DNA of 49,020 nucleotides from Eshraghiella sp964405265 (lineage in GTDB: Bacteria > Bacillota > Clostridia > Lachnospirales > Lachnospiraceae): positions 1 through 49,020 of the forward strand of contig CAYONC010000012.1 of the NCBI GenBank assembly GCA_964405265.1, written 5' to 3'. Shown here in pieces: positions 8,405 through 15,680 of the stretch. Each line of letters begins with the position of its first letter. Position 1 is the stretch's first letter. The notes beneath the pieces were generated by a model. It ran no database searches. It was not told the origin of the DNA and saw only the letters and a program-made list of their open reading frames with translations. The position numbers and the translations under genes were made by a program.

Positions 8405-10188
8405 AAAAGGTACAGGCATTATTATTGGGGATAATAATTTCAGTAACATTTGTTTTAGTAAGGGTTCCGGCAGGGGAAAATAATACAACCAATGAGTACG
8501 GGCTTACGGAAGATATTCAGGATGGTGTAATACTGCACTGCTTTAACTGGAAATATACCGATATCATTAAAGAACTGCCCGACATTGCAAAAGCCGGATT
8601 TACATCTGTTCAGACATCACCTGCACAGGCAGGTGCGGGATGTGGAACATGGTACTGGCTGTACCAGCCTCTCGGCTTCAGCGTGGGAACCAATGAACTC
8701 GGAACGAAAGCAGAACTTCAAAAATTATGTGAAGAAGCAGAAAAGTATGGAATAAAGGTTATTGTTGACGTTGTTGCCAATCATCTTGCCGGAAGTCATG
8801 ATAATATTGATCCTGAACTCAAGGATTCACAGTACTGGCACAATAACGGGAGCGTAAATGACTGGTGGGACCGTTGGAGAGTGCGTAACTGTGATATTGG
8901 TATGCAGGATATTAATTCAGAAAATGTATTTGTCCAGCAAAAGGTAAAATCATATCTGGAAGAGCTTAAAAGTATCGGCGTTGACGGAATCAGATGGGAT
9001 GCGGCAAAACATATAAGTCTTCCAAGTGAAGGCTGCGGATTCTGGATCACTGTAACCGAAAATCTGGGATTGTACCATTATGGAGAAATACTTGGAGGTC
9101 CTTATGACGGTAATAAGGACAATGATTCATATTTGCGGAGTCTCATGGACGAATATACTTCGTATATGAGCGTAACGGACAGTGAATACGGAAGATGGCT
9201 GCGGGACGGGTTTGCAGCAGGGTATGTGCCATCGACGTATGCAAACTGGGAACGATATGACGGAATAGATGCAGATGAGCTTGTATACTGGGCAGAAAGC
9301 CATGATACATATTCAAACGGTTATGAAGACGGTTATTCATTTGAAATGTCCCAGAATGTGATTGACAGGGCATATGCAATAGCAGCATCACGTAATGGAG
9401 CATCTGCACTTTATTTTTCAAGACCCTCATCAACTGATAAGGAAAGCATAAAAATCGGTGTAAAGGGAAGTCTGAATTTCAAATGTAAGGAAGTTGCGGC
9501 GGTTAATCACCTTCATAATGCACTTGCCGGCCAGAAGGAATGGTTTGTAACGGACATGGAATCCAATGTATGCGGTGTATGCCGTGAAAAAGGTGCAGTT
9601 ATTGTTTTGGGAAGCGGCGGCAACAGATATGTTGAAATAGAAAACGGCGGCGGAACAACGGCACCGGGAACATACAAGGATGAAATTACCGGAAATACAT
9701 GGACGGTAACTGACAAACTTATCAAGGGTACTGTCGGAAGCTCAGGAATTGCTGTATTTTATAAAGATGAAAGAACGGTAGTAAGCGGCGGTGAAACGGT
9801 TCCTTCCGGAACTGAGGCAGTTACAACGGAAGCAGCAACGGAGGAAATGACGGCAGAGAGTATTTCTCATGAAACGGTTATCGGGGAAAAGGTGACGGAA
9901 AATAGTACATCCGGGGCTTCAGTAGAAACGGAGCCGGTTACCGCAGAAAATACGGAAGCTGAAAATGAAACGGATACCTCAGAAGCCGATATAACGAAGG
10001 AAAGTTCCGTAAACTCAACAGAGGAAGAAAGCGTGGAGGAAACGGTTCCGGAAAGTACGGCTGAAACAACAGTCAAAAAGGGAAAATCATGTAAGACGGC
10101 AATTATTGCGGTTCTTATCGTGTCAGTACTTGCAGCAGGTGTAACGGCAGGGTTTTTGATATTAAGAAAAAAGAAAAATAAGGCATAA
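8401..10188 (+). CDS. Surface-anchored alpha-amylase (GH13, AmyE-like)
   Basis: This enzyme should hydrolyse alpha-1,4-glucan bonds in starch outside the cell. The 595-residue protein starts with a signal-like hydrophobic segment (1-22). The GH13 motifs are all present: DVVANH (123-128), GIRWDAAKH (196-204, nucleophile Asp200), YGEI with acid/base Glu229, and ESHD (299-302, Asp302). The run ESHDTYSNGYEDGY, LYFSRP and the all-beta C domain resemble Bacillus subtilis AmyE (subfamily GH13_28). Residues about 460-560 form a Thr/Ser/Glu-rich stalk, followed by a membrane helix (566-587) and a KKKNK tail. There is no LPXTG sorting motif, so it is probably held by the helix itself. No carbohydrate-binding module was recognised. 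Confidence 0.92.
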   Translation: MKKVQALLLGIIISVTFVLVRVPAGENNTTNEYGLTEDIQDGVILHCFNWKYTDIIKELPDIAKAGFTSVQTSPAQAGAGCGTWYWLYQPLGFSVGTNELGTKAELQKLCEEAEKYGIKVIVDVVANHLAGSHDNIDPELKDSQYWHNNGSVNDWWDRWRVRNCDIGMQDINSENVFVQQKVKSYLEELKSIGVDGIRWDAAKHISLPSEGCGFWITVTENLGLYHYGEILGGPYDGNKDNDSYLRSLMDEYTSYMSVTDSEYGRWLRDGFAAGYVPSTYANWERYDGIDADELVYWAESHDTYSNGYEDGYSFEMSQNVIDRAYAIAASRNGASALYFSRPSSTDKESIKIGVKGSLNFKCKEVAAVNHLHNALAGQKEWFVTDMESNVCGVCREKGAVIVLGSGGNRYVEIENGGGTTAPGTYKDEITGNTWTVTDKLIKGTVGSSGIAVFYKDERTVVSGGETVPSGTEAVTTEAATEEMTAESISHETVIGEKVTENSTSGASVETEPVTAENTEAENETDTSEADITKESSVNSTEEESVEETVPESTAETTVKKGKSCKTAIIAVLIVSVLAAGVTAGFLILRKKKNKA

Positions 10189-10201
10189 TCAGATATTTTA
10201 G

Positions 10202-10233
10202 AACCCCTCAGCCGTAATTACGGCTGAGGGGTT
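10202..10233. terminator. Bidirectional terminator between amylase and dut
   Basis: A perfect 16+16 base palindrome (10202-10217 and 10218-10233), GC-rich in the middle of each arm and ending in TTT on the plus strand, lies between two convergent genes. It can terminate transcripts from both sides. Confidence 0.85.
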
Positions 10234-10239
10234 TCTGCA

Positions 10240-10683
10240 TTATCTGTATCCGGTGGAACCGAATCCTCCGGTTCCTCTTACGGTATTGCTTAATTCATCC
10301 GTAATTTCAAAAGAAGCAGTGATGAAAGGAGTAATTACAAGCTGTGCAATTCTTTCTCCCGGCTCCACGGTCTGCTCCTCATTGGAATGATTATGAAGTG
10401 CGACCATAAATTCACCACGGTAATCCGGATCAACAACACCAACCTTATTGGCAGGTGCAAGACCTCTCTTGGAAGCAAGGCCGCTTCTTGGATATATAAG
10501 ACCGGCATAGCCTGCGGGAATTTCCATTGCTATACCTGTATGTATCATTACGGTTTCCCCCGGCCGTATGGTTACGGGAGTGTCCATGCAGGCGTATATA
10601 TCAGCACCTGCTGCATATTCAGAACCGTATGTTGGAATAACGGCATTGTCATTTAAAAGTTTAATTTTTATTTCGGTTGACAT
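10240..10683 (-). CDS. dut: dUTP diphosphatase
   Basis: It converts dUTP to dUMP and pyrophosphate, which keeps uracil out of DNA and feeds dTMP synthesis. The 147-residue trimeric-type enzyme has all five motifs: AGADIYA (25-31), PRSGLA (65-70), GVVDPDYRGE (82-91, with catalytic Asp and Tyr), GERIAQL (109-115) and the C-terminal RGTGGFGSTG (136-145). Length matches the family. It is the last gene of a minus-strand unit with nrdG and nrdD, 20 bases after nrdG, so it shares the reductase promoter. Its ribosome site is weak. Confidence 0.95.
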   Translation of the reverse strand: MSTEIKIKLLNDNAVIPTYGSEYAAGADIYACMDTPVTIRPGETVMIHTGIAMEIPAGYAGLIYPRSGLASKRGLAPANKVGVVDPDYRGEFMVALHNHSNEEQTVEPGERIAQLVITPFITASFEITDELSNTVRGTGGFGSTGYR

Positions 10684-10703
10684 ATCTTTATCTGCTCTTT
10701 CTT

Positions 10704-11261
10704 TTATGTATTTGAAAATTCATATATCGGTCTGTACGGCTCCCATATAACAATCTCACCGTTACGCTTTAATGTTTCGGGAACATTGATTGCCCTCTGA
10801 TTACTTGAACCCCTGAAATAGGCACTTAAATCCTTGAGGGATTCAACAAAAGGCCCATCCATTATAACATCAAGGCAGGAGAGGATATCTTTTGTTTCGG
10901 GAATTTCATGATACATTTTTCCGTATATGTCCCTGTCAAACAGATATCCGGTATACAACCATATTGTTTTGCTGTTTCCGTATACTTCCCTGACCTTTTT
11001 TAATAATGGCAGAATTCCTTTCTGGTTGGAAGGCTCCATTGGTTCTCCGCCGAGAATCGTAAGTCCGGACACATATGAAGGACGCAGGTAATCTGTTATA
11101 AGATTGGTTTCCCTGTCCGTATATGGCTGACCGTAATTGAAATCCCAGGTTGCTTCGTTGAAGCAGCCTTTACAGTGATGCGTACATCCGCTGACAAAAA
11201 GTGAAATCCTTATTCCGGGACCGTTTGCCGCATCATTTTGTTTGATATCTGCATAATTCAT
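10704..11261 (-). CDS. nrdG: Anaerobic ribonucleotide reductase activating enzyme (radical SAM)
   Basis: NrdG uses S-adenosylmethionine and a 4Fe-4S cluster to create the glycyl radical on NrdD. The 185-residue protein has the radical SAM cysteines CTHHCKGC (Cys26, Cys30, Cys33), an N-terminal NGPGIR segment, and LTILGGEPM, the GGE motif that contacts SAM. It begins 12 bases after the nrdD stop with AAAGGT as ribosome site. It is somewhat longer than the 154-residue E. coli protein because of a C-terminal extension. Confidence 0.93.
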   Translation of the reverse strand: MNYADIKQNDAANGPGIRISLFVSGCTHHCKGCFNEATWDFNYGQPYTDRETNLITDYLRPSYVSGLTILGGEPMEPSNQKGILPLLKKVREVYGNSKTIWLYTGYLFDRDIYGKMYHEIPETKDILSCLDVIMDGPFVESLKDLSAYFRGSSNQRAINVPETLKRNGEIVIWEPYRPIYEFSNT

Positions 11262-11273
11262 GTTATATACCTT

Positions 11274-13400
11274 TTAAATATGAAGTACTCTTGAGTTAAT
11301 TTCTTTGGTTTTACCGACATTCCAGAAGTTTTCTCCAAGGTAACCGCAGGTCCTTCTTGTGACATTCATCTTGTTGTGATCCTTGTTGTGACATTGAGGA
11401 CATTCCCATTCCAGATTATCATTTATAATGATTTCACCATCGTAACCGCATACCTGACAGTAATCGGATTTTGTGTTAAATTCTGCATATTGTATATTAT
11501 CATATATAAATTTAACGAGCTCTTCAAGTGCCGGAAGATTATGTCTTAAATTAGGTATTTCCACATATGAAATGGCTCCGCCGGATGATATGTTCTGGAA
11601 CTGGCTTTCAAAAGTAAATTTGGTAAAAGCATCTATTTTTTCACGTACGTCAACATGGTATGAGTTGGTATAATAGCCTTTGTCTGTTACGTCCTTGATT
11701 TCACCGAATCTTTTTTTGTCAATCTCTGCAAATCTGTAACACAGACTTTCGGCAGGCGTACCATACAGACCGAATCCGAGACCTGTATTTCTCTTCCATG
11801 TATCGCAGGCTTCGCGGAGACGCTGCATTACCTTCAGGGCAAATTCCGTTCCTTTAGGTTCAGTGTGGCTCACGCCGGTCATAAGCACGGTAAGCTCATA
11901 CAGTCCGATATATCCCAACGATATGGTGGAATATCCGCCGTGAAGAAGCTTGTCTATCGGTTCGCCCGGTTCAAGTCTTGCGATGGCACCATATTGCCAG
12001 TGAATCGGACTTACATCTGAAAGTGTTCCTTCAAGTGCCTTGTGTCTGCACATAAGAGCTTCAAAACAGAGTGCAAGCCTCTCCTCCATTAATTCCCAGA
12101 ACAGCTCTTCATTGCCGCCCGCAATAATTCCAATCTGAGGAAGATTGAGGCTGACAACACCCTGATTAAATCTTCCCTCCCATTTATAATTACCGTTTTC
12201 ATCCTTCCACGGACTTAAAAATGAACGGCATCCCATGCATGAGAATACTTCGCCTTCATAATTTTCACGCATTTTTTTTGCTGAAATATAATCAGGATAC
12301 ATTCTTTTTGATGAACATTCAATGGCAAGCTTTGTGAGATAATCGTATTTGCCGCCGGCAAGACAGTTGTGTTCATCAAGCACATAAATAAGCTTAGGAA
12401 ATGCAGGTGTTACAAATACACCGGACTTATTCTTGATTCCCTGAAGTCTCTGCTTGAGTATTTCTTCTATTATGAGTGCATTTTCTTCAATATACGGGTC
12501 ATCCTGTCTGAGATTGAGGAAAAGCGTAACAAAAGGAGACTGTCCGTTGGTTGTCATGAGTGTGTTAATCTGGTACTGAATTGTCTGTACACCGGATTTA
12601 AGCTCATCCATGGTTCTGTCATTTGCAATTTTTTCTATATCCTCAGAAGAGAGCGTGTCGGAAAATTTCTCGGTATATGTCTTAAGAAATTTTTCTTTTG
12701 TTTTCCGTAAATATTTACCTAAGTGACGTATATCAACCGACTGACCGCCGTACTGACTGCTTGCTACTGCAGCAATAATCTGTGTCATTACGGTACAGGC
12801 AACCTGAAAACTCTTAGGGCTTTCAATCATTTTTCCGTTCATTACGGTACCATTGTCAAGCATGTCACCTATATTAATGAGGCAGCAGTTAAAAATTGAC
12901 TGTACAAAATAATCTGCATCATGAAAGTGAAGAACGCCTTCGTTGTGTGCTTTGGATATTTTTTCCGGAAGCAGCAGACGGTTGGTAAGATCCCTTGAAA
13001 CTTCACCGGCAATAAGGTCACGCTGTGTTGAAGCAACGGTTGCATTCTTGTTGGAATTTTCTTCCATGGCATCCTTATTGGTCTGTTTGATAAGTCCGAG
13101 AATGGACTCGTCCGTGGTGTTGGATTTACGAATCATCTGTCTCTGGTAACGGTAGATGATATAGGTCTTGGCGAGTACAAATTTCCGCTCTGCCATTAAT
13201 TTCTGCTCTATCATGTCCTGGATTTCTTCTACCTGAAGAGTATTGATTCCAAGCTTCTCGATGGAAGCAACGATGCCATGTATTTTCTCGTCTGCAATCC
13301 GTTCACCGATTGGAACCTCATCATTGGCTTTCTGTATCGCTATTATTATTTTGTTGCGGTCGTATGGAACTTCACGGCCGTCTCTTTTAATAACTTTCAT
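11274..13400 (-). CDS. nrdD: Anaerobic (class III) ribonucleoside-triphosphate reductase
   Basis: NrdD makes deoxyribonucleotides from NTPs without oxygen, using a glycyl radical. The frame is open further upstream, but ATG at 13398-13400 has GGAGGG 7 bases before it and gives the usual N-terminus MKVIKRDGREVPYDR, the start of an ATP-cone allosteric domain (about 1-95). The 708-residue protein ends with a zinc site (CQVCG and CPQCH) and the radical loop RRTCGYLG with Gly686, which matches E. coli Gly681. Active-site cysteines are likely in SCMGCRSFLSP. It leads the nrdD-nrdG-dut unit, whose promoter carries NrdR-type boxes. Confidence 0.96.
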   Translation of the reverse strand: MKVIKRDGREVPYDRNKIIIAIQKANDEVPIGERIADEKIHGIVASIEKLGINTLQVEEIQDMIEQKLMAERKFVLAKTYIIYRYQRQMIRKSNTTDESILGLIKQTNKDAMEENSNKNATVASTQRDLIAGEVSRDLTNRLLLPEKISKAHNEGVLHFHDADYFVQSIFNCCLINIGDMLDNGTVMNGKMIESPKSFQVACTVMTQIIAAVASSQYGGQSVDIRHLGKYLRKTKEKFLKTYTEKFSDTLSSEDIEKIANDRTMDELKSGVQTIQYQINTLMTTNGQSPFVTLFLNLRQDDPYIEENALIIEEILKQRLQGIKNKSGVFVTPAFPKLIYVLDEHNCLAGGKYDYLTKLAIECSSKRMYPDYISAKKMRENYEGEVFSCMGCRSFLSPWKDENGNYKWEGRFNQGVVSLNLPQIGIIAGGNEELFWELMEERLALCFEALMCRHKALEGTLSDVSPIHWQYGAIARLEPGEPIDKLLHGGYSTISLGYIGLYELTVLMTGVSHTEPKGTEFALKVMQRLREACDTWKRNTGLGFGLYGTPAESLCYRFAEIDKKRFGEIKDVTDKGYYTNSYHVDVREKIDAFTKFTFESQFQNISSGGAISYVEIPNLRHNLPALEELVKFIYDNIQYAEFNTKSDYCQVCGYDGEIIINDNLEWECPQCHNKDHNKMNVTRRTCGYLGENFWNVGKTKEINSRVLHI

Positions 13401-13436
13401 TGGTAATCCCTCCGTATGTCTTATTCCACGAGGTTC

Positions 13437-13465
13437 ATTATAGCACCTGAGCATGAGCGTGTCTA
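13437..13465 (-). promoter_or_regulatory. nrdD-nrdG-dut promoter
   Basis: Read on the minus strand: TAGACA (13465-13460), a 17-base spacer, and a consensus TATAAT (13442-13437), about 37 bases before the nrdD ATG. The -35 box shares three bases with the proximal NrdR-type box. Confidence 0.85.
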
Positions 13466-13478
13466 CTATATTTTGTGC
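13463..13478 (-). promoter_or_regulatory. NrdR-type box, proximal
   Basis: Plus-strand ctactatattttgtgc matches 13 of 16 positions of the NrdR consensus ACACWATATNTWGTGT as I recall it. It overlaps the nrdD -35 element, so a bound NrdR would block RNA polymerase. Confidence 0.7.
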
Positions 13479-13503
13479 AAAAAAACTAAAAAATACAAAA
13501 ATG

Positions 13504-13527
13504 AGCACAATATGTAGTTATTGTGCT
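13504..13527. repeat. Perfect inverted repeat, 9-bp arms
   Basis: AGCACAATA (13504-13512) and TATTGTGCT (13519-13527) are exact reverse complements around TGTAGT. No T-run follows, so it looks like an operator rather than a terminator. Confidence 0.85.
13505..13520 (-). promoter_or_regulatory. NrdR-type box, distal
   Basis: Plus-strand gcacaatatgtagtta also matches 13 of 16 consensus positions. Its centre is 42 bp, about four helical turns, from the proximal box, one of the spacings expected for paired NrdR boxes. It is embedded in a 24-bp inverted repeat (13504-13527). Confidence 0.7.
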
Positions 13528-13543
13528 GAAATAAAAACAATAC

Positions 13544-13566
13544 AGGACATGACCTTAAGATGTCCT
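13544..13566. repeat. Inverted repeat beside the -35 of the zinc-ribbon gene
   Basis: AGGACAT (13544-13550) and ATGTCCT (13560-13566) are exact reverse complements with a 9-base spacer. The right arm shares its last base with the TTGACA element at 13566-13571, so it could be an operator for the plus-strand gene. Confidence 0.6.
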
Positions 13567-13592
13567 TGACAATGTGAGCAAATAAATATAAT
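13566..13592 (+). promoter_or_regulatory. Promoter for the zinc-ribbon membrane protein gene
   Basis: Consensus TTGACA (13566-13571) and TATAAT (13587-13592) with a short 15-base spacer; TAATCT two bases further on would give 17. It lies 44 bases before the ATG. Confidence 0.65.
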
Positions 13593-13635
13593 CTAAAAAC
13601 AGTATTTTATGATGTATATCTAAGGAGGAAACAGA

Positions 13636-14088
13636 ATGAGAACATGTTATTGCAGAAAATGCGGTACAGCCAATATGATAAAGGATGGGCAGAAGGAATA
13701 TACCTGTACGGGATGTTCGGCGGTTAACAGGACTCCGGAAGCGGTAGCCGGCAATGAACAGGCAGCTGCAGCAGATATGGGCGTATATTCATATAATCCG
13801 TATGAACAGACCGGTTCATCAGATTCGGGTAAGAAGAAAAAGGAGAGAAAAGGCAGAAAAACACCACTCATAATCGCACTTTCCGTTCTTGCTGTAATAA
13901 TTGCGGCAGCGGCGGTTCTTCTTTTGACTCCGGTGAAATCACCGTTTCCTTTAAAGCTCAGATGTAATGAGTGCGGACATATAAAATACAGTGAGAAGTA
14001 TGAGGTTACATATCCGAAAGAAGGCAAAGTCAGAACGGAATGGATATGTGGGGACTGCTTTGATGAACATTTTGAGGAGACGGACTGA
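13636..14088 (+). CDS. Membrane protein with zinc-ribbon motifs at both ends (unknown function)
   Basis: I do not recognise a named family. The 150-residue protein has an N-terminal zinc-ribbon-like segment (CRKCG at 6-10, CTGC at 24-27), a linker of about 40 residues, a basic patch (KKKKERKGRK, 66-75), one membrane helix (about 76-98) and a second CxxC pair set (CNECG at 110-114, CGDC at 138-141). By the positive-inside rule the first half should be cytoplasmic and the second outside. It has a strong ribosome site (AAGGAGG) and its stop overlaps the acetyltransferase start by one base. Confidence 0.8.
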   Translation: MRTCYCRKCGTANMIKDGQKEYTCTGCSAVNRTPEAVAGNEQAAAADMGVYSYNPYEQTGSSDSGKKKKERKGRKTPLIIALSVLAVIIAAAAVLLLTPVKSPFPLKLRCNECGHIKYSEKYEVTYPKEGKVRTEWICGDCFDEHFEETD

Positions 14089-14534
14089 TGTTTGAGATAA
14101 GGGAAAATGTCCTTGATGTTGACACCTATCTTATGCTGCGCGCTAAAGTCGGATGGGTACGTTTATCACAGTGGCAGGCGGAGCAGGCGGTTAATAACTG
14201 TCTGTACAGCCTGTGCGCATACATTGACGGTGTGCCTGTAGGTATGGGGAGAATAGTGGGAGACGGAGCGGTAATTTCATATGTACAGGACCTCGTGGTT
14301 ATTCCCGAAGCACAGGGGTGCGGTGTTGGAAGCAGACTTCTTAGCGGACTTAAGCAATTTGTTGCATCAATAACTGAACCCGGAACCTGTATGATGTTCT
14401 GCCTTATGTGTGCCAAGGGAAGGGAAGAATTTTATCTTAAGCATGGTTTCACGCCAAGACCCACTGACGGACTGGGACCGGGAATGATAACATATATAAG
14501 AAAAGATAAGGAATACGATAATGGCAGTATTTAA
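14088..14534 (+). CDS. GNAT-family N-acetyltransferase
   Basis: A 148-residue Gcn5-related acetyltransferase that would transfer an acetyl group from acetyl-CoA to an unknown amine. The acetyl-CoA loop is visible as VVIPEAQGCGVGSRLL (a Q-x-x-G-x-G type motif A), preceded by the strand VGMGRIVGDGAVISYVQDL and followed by FYLKHGF near the C-terminus. Length is normal for single-domain members. It overlaps the preceding stop by one base and the aroB start by 14 bases. The substrate cannot be predicted. Confidence 0.88.
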   Translation: MFEIRENVLDVDTYLMLRAKVGWVRLSQWQAEQAVNNCLYSLCAYIDGVPVGMGRIVGDGAVISYVQDLVVIPEAQGCGVGSRLLSGLKQFVASITEPGTCMMFCLMCAKGREEFYLKHGFTPRPTDGLGPGMITYIRKDKEYDNGSI

Positions 14535-15633
14535 TGTGGAATTAAAAAGAACTGTTGATGACAGCTATGAAATTGAAATAGGACATGATCTCGTTGAAAA
14601 GCTGGTTCAGGATTTAAAAAACGGACTTGTGGGGAATATCAGTAAAATTGCCGTAATAACGGACAGTAATGTCAGCGGACTTTACGGAAGCCGTATTAGT
14701 GAATGCCTTATGTGTGAGGGCTTCCGGACGGATTTGTTTGTATTTGAAGCAGGAGAAAAAAGCAAGACACGTGAAACCAAGGCATGGCTTGAGGATGCGA
14801 TGCTTGAAAAGGGTTACCGCAGAGACTGCTGCATAATAGCCGTCGGCGGAGGTGTTGTGTCGGATCTTGCAGGATTTCTTGCAGGCACATACGGAAGAGG
14901 AGTTCCGTTTATAAATTATTCAACGACCCTGCTGTCAGCAGCAGACGCATCAGTAGGCGGTAAGACGGCTGTGGATACTCCTCTTGCAACCAATCTGATA
15001 GGATTATTTAATCAGCCTGAGAAAGTATATATAGATATTGATGCATGGAATACCCTGCCCGCCAGACAGATATCCGGCGGACTTGCAGAGACCATCAAGC
15101 ATGCCTGCCTTGCAGACCGTGAATTTTTTGAATATCTTAAGGAACATCTTGAAGATATTATGAATGGGAATACGGAGGCGTGTGAGCACATTGCTGAAGT
15201 AAACTGCAGGATAAAATACGGTATCGTAATGAAGGACGAGAGGGAAAGCGGACTCAGGGAGGTTCTCAATCTGGGTCATACCGTAGGCAGGGCAATAGAG
15301 ACGGTAAGCGGTTACAGACTTCTTCACGGAGAAGCTGTTTCCATTGGGATGATTGCAGAGGTTATGCTTGCACGTCAAATGGGATATATGACGGATGAGG
15401 AAGTGAGTGAGGTGAAGTCGCTTTTTGAGAGAGCGGGACTGCCGGTTGCAATTCCGGACTATATAGACAGGGACGAGCTTGTAAAAAAACTGTATACCGA
15501 CAAAAAAGTGAGAAACGGAAGAATACGTTTTGTCATACAAAATGGAATTGGCGGAATTGTGGAATTTGAAAAAGGCGTGTTTGCCTGCCCGGTGGATGAA
15601 GAAACGGCAAGGAACATTATAATGAATATGTAA
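14521..15633 (+). CDS. aroB: 3-dehydroquinate synthase
   Basis: AroB cyclises DAHP to 3-dehydroquinate, the second step of the shikimate pathway, using NAD and a metal ion in the cytoplasm. The 370-residue protein has the NAD-binding segment GGGVVSDLAGFLAGTYGRG (109-127), the substrate region YSTTLLSAADASVGGKTAVD (133-152), and metal-ligand regions ETIKHA, LNLGHTVGRAIE and LLHGEAV. Length is usual. No other aro gene is nearby. It overlaps the acetyltransferase gene and ends at a terminator facing the ABC-F gene. Confidence 0.95.
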   Translation: MAVFNVELKRTVDDSYEIEIGHDLVEKLVQDLKNGLVGNISKIAVITDSNVSGLYGSRISECLMCEGFRTDLFVFEAGEKSKTRETKAWLEDAMLEKGYRRDCCIIAVGGGVVSDLAGFLAGTYGRGVPFINYSTTLLSAADASVGGKTAVDTPLATNLIGLFNQPEKVYIDIDAWNTLPARQISGGLAETIKHACLADREFFEYLKEHLEDIMNGNTEACEHIAEVNCRIKYGIVMKDERESGLREVLNLGHTVGRAIETVSGYRLLHGEAVSIGMIAEVMLARQMGYMTDEEVSEVKSLFERAGLPVAIPDYIDRDELVKKLYTDKKVRNGRIRFVIQNGIGGIVEFEKGVFACPVDEETARNIIMNM

Positions 15634-15635
15634 AA

Positions 15636-15680
15636 ACAAGGCACGGACGGCTTAAATACCGACTGTGCCTTGTAATTTTT
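15636..15680. terminator. Bidirectional terminator between aroB and the ABC-F gene
   Basis: ACAAGGCAC (15636-15644) pairs with GTGCCTTGT (15665-15673), extended by an imperfect inner stem. A run of five T follows on the plus strand, and TTTT follows on the minus strand. Confidence 0.85.
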
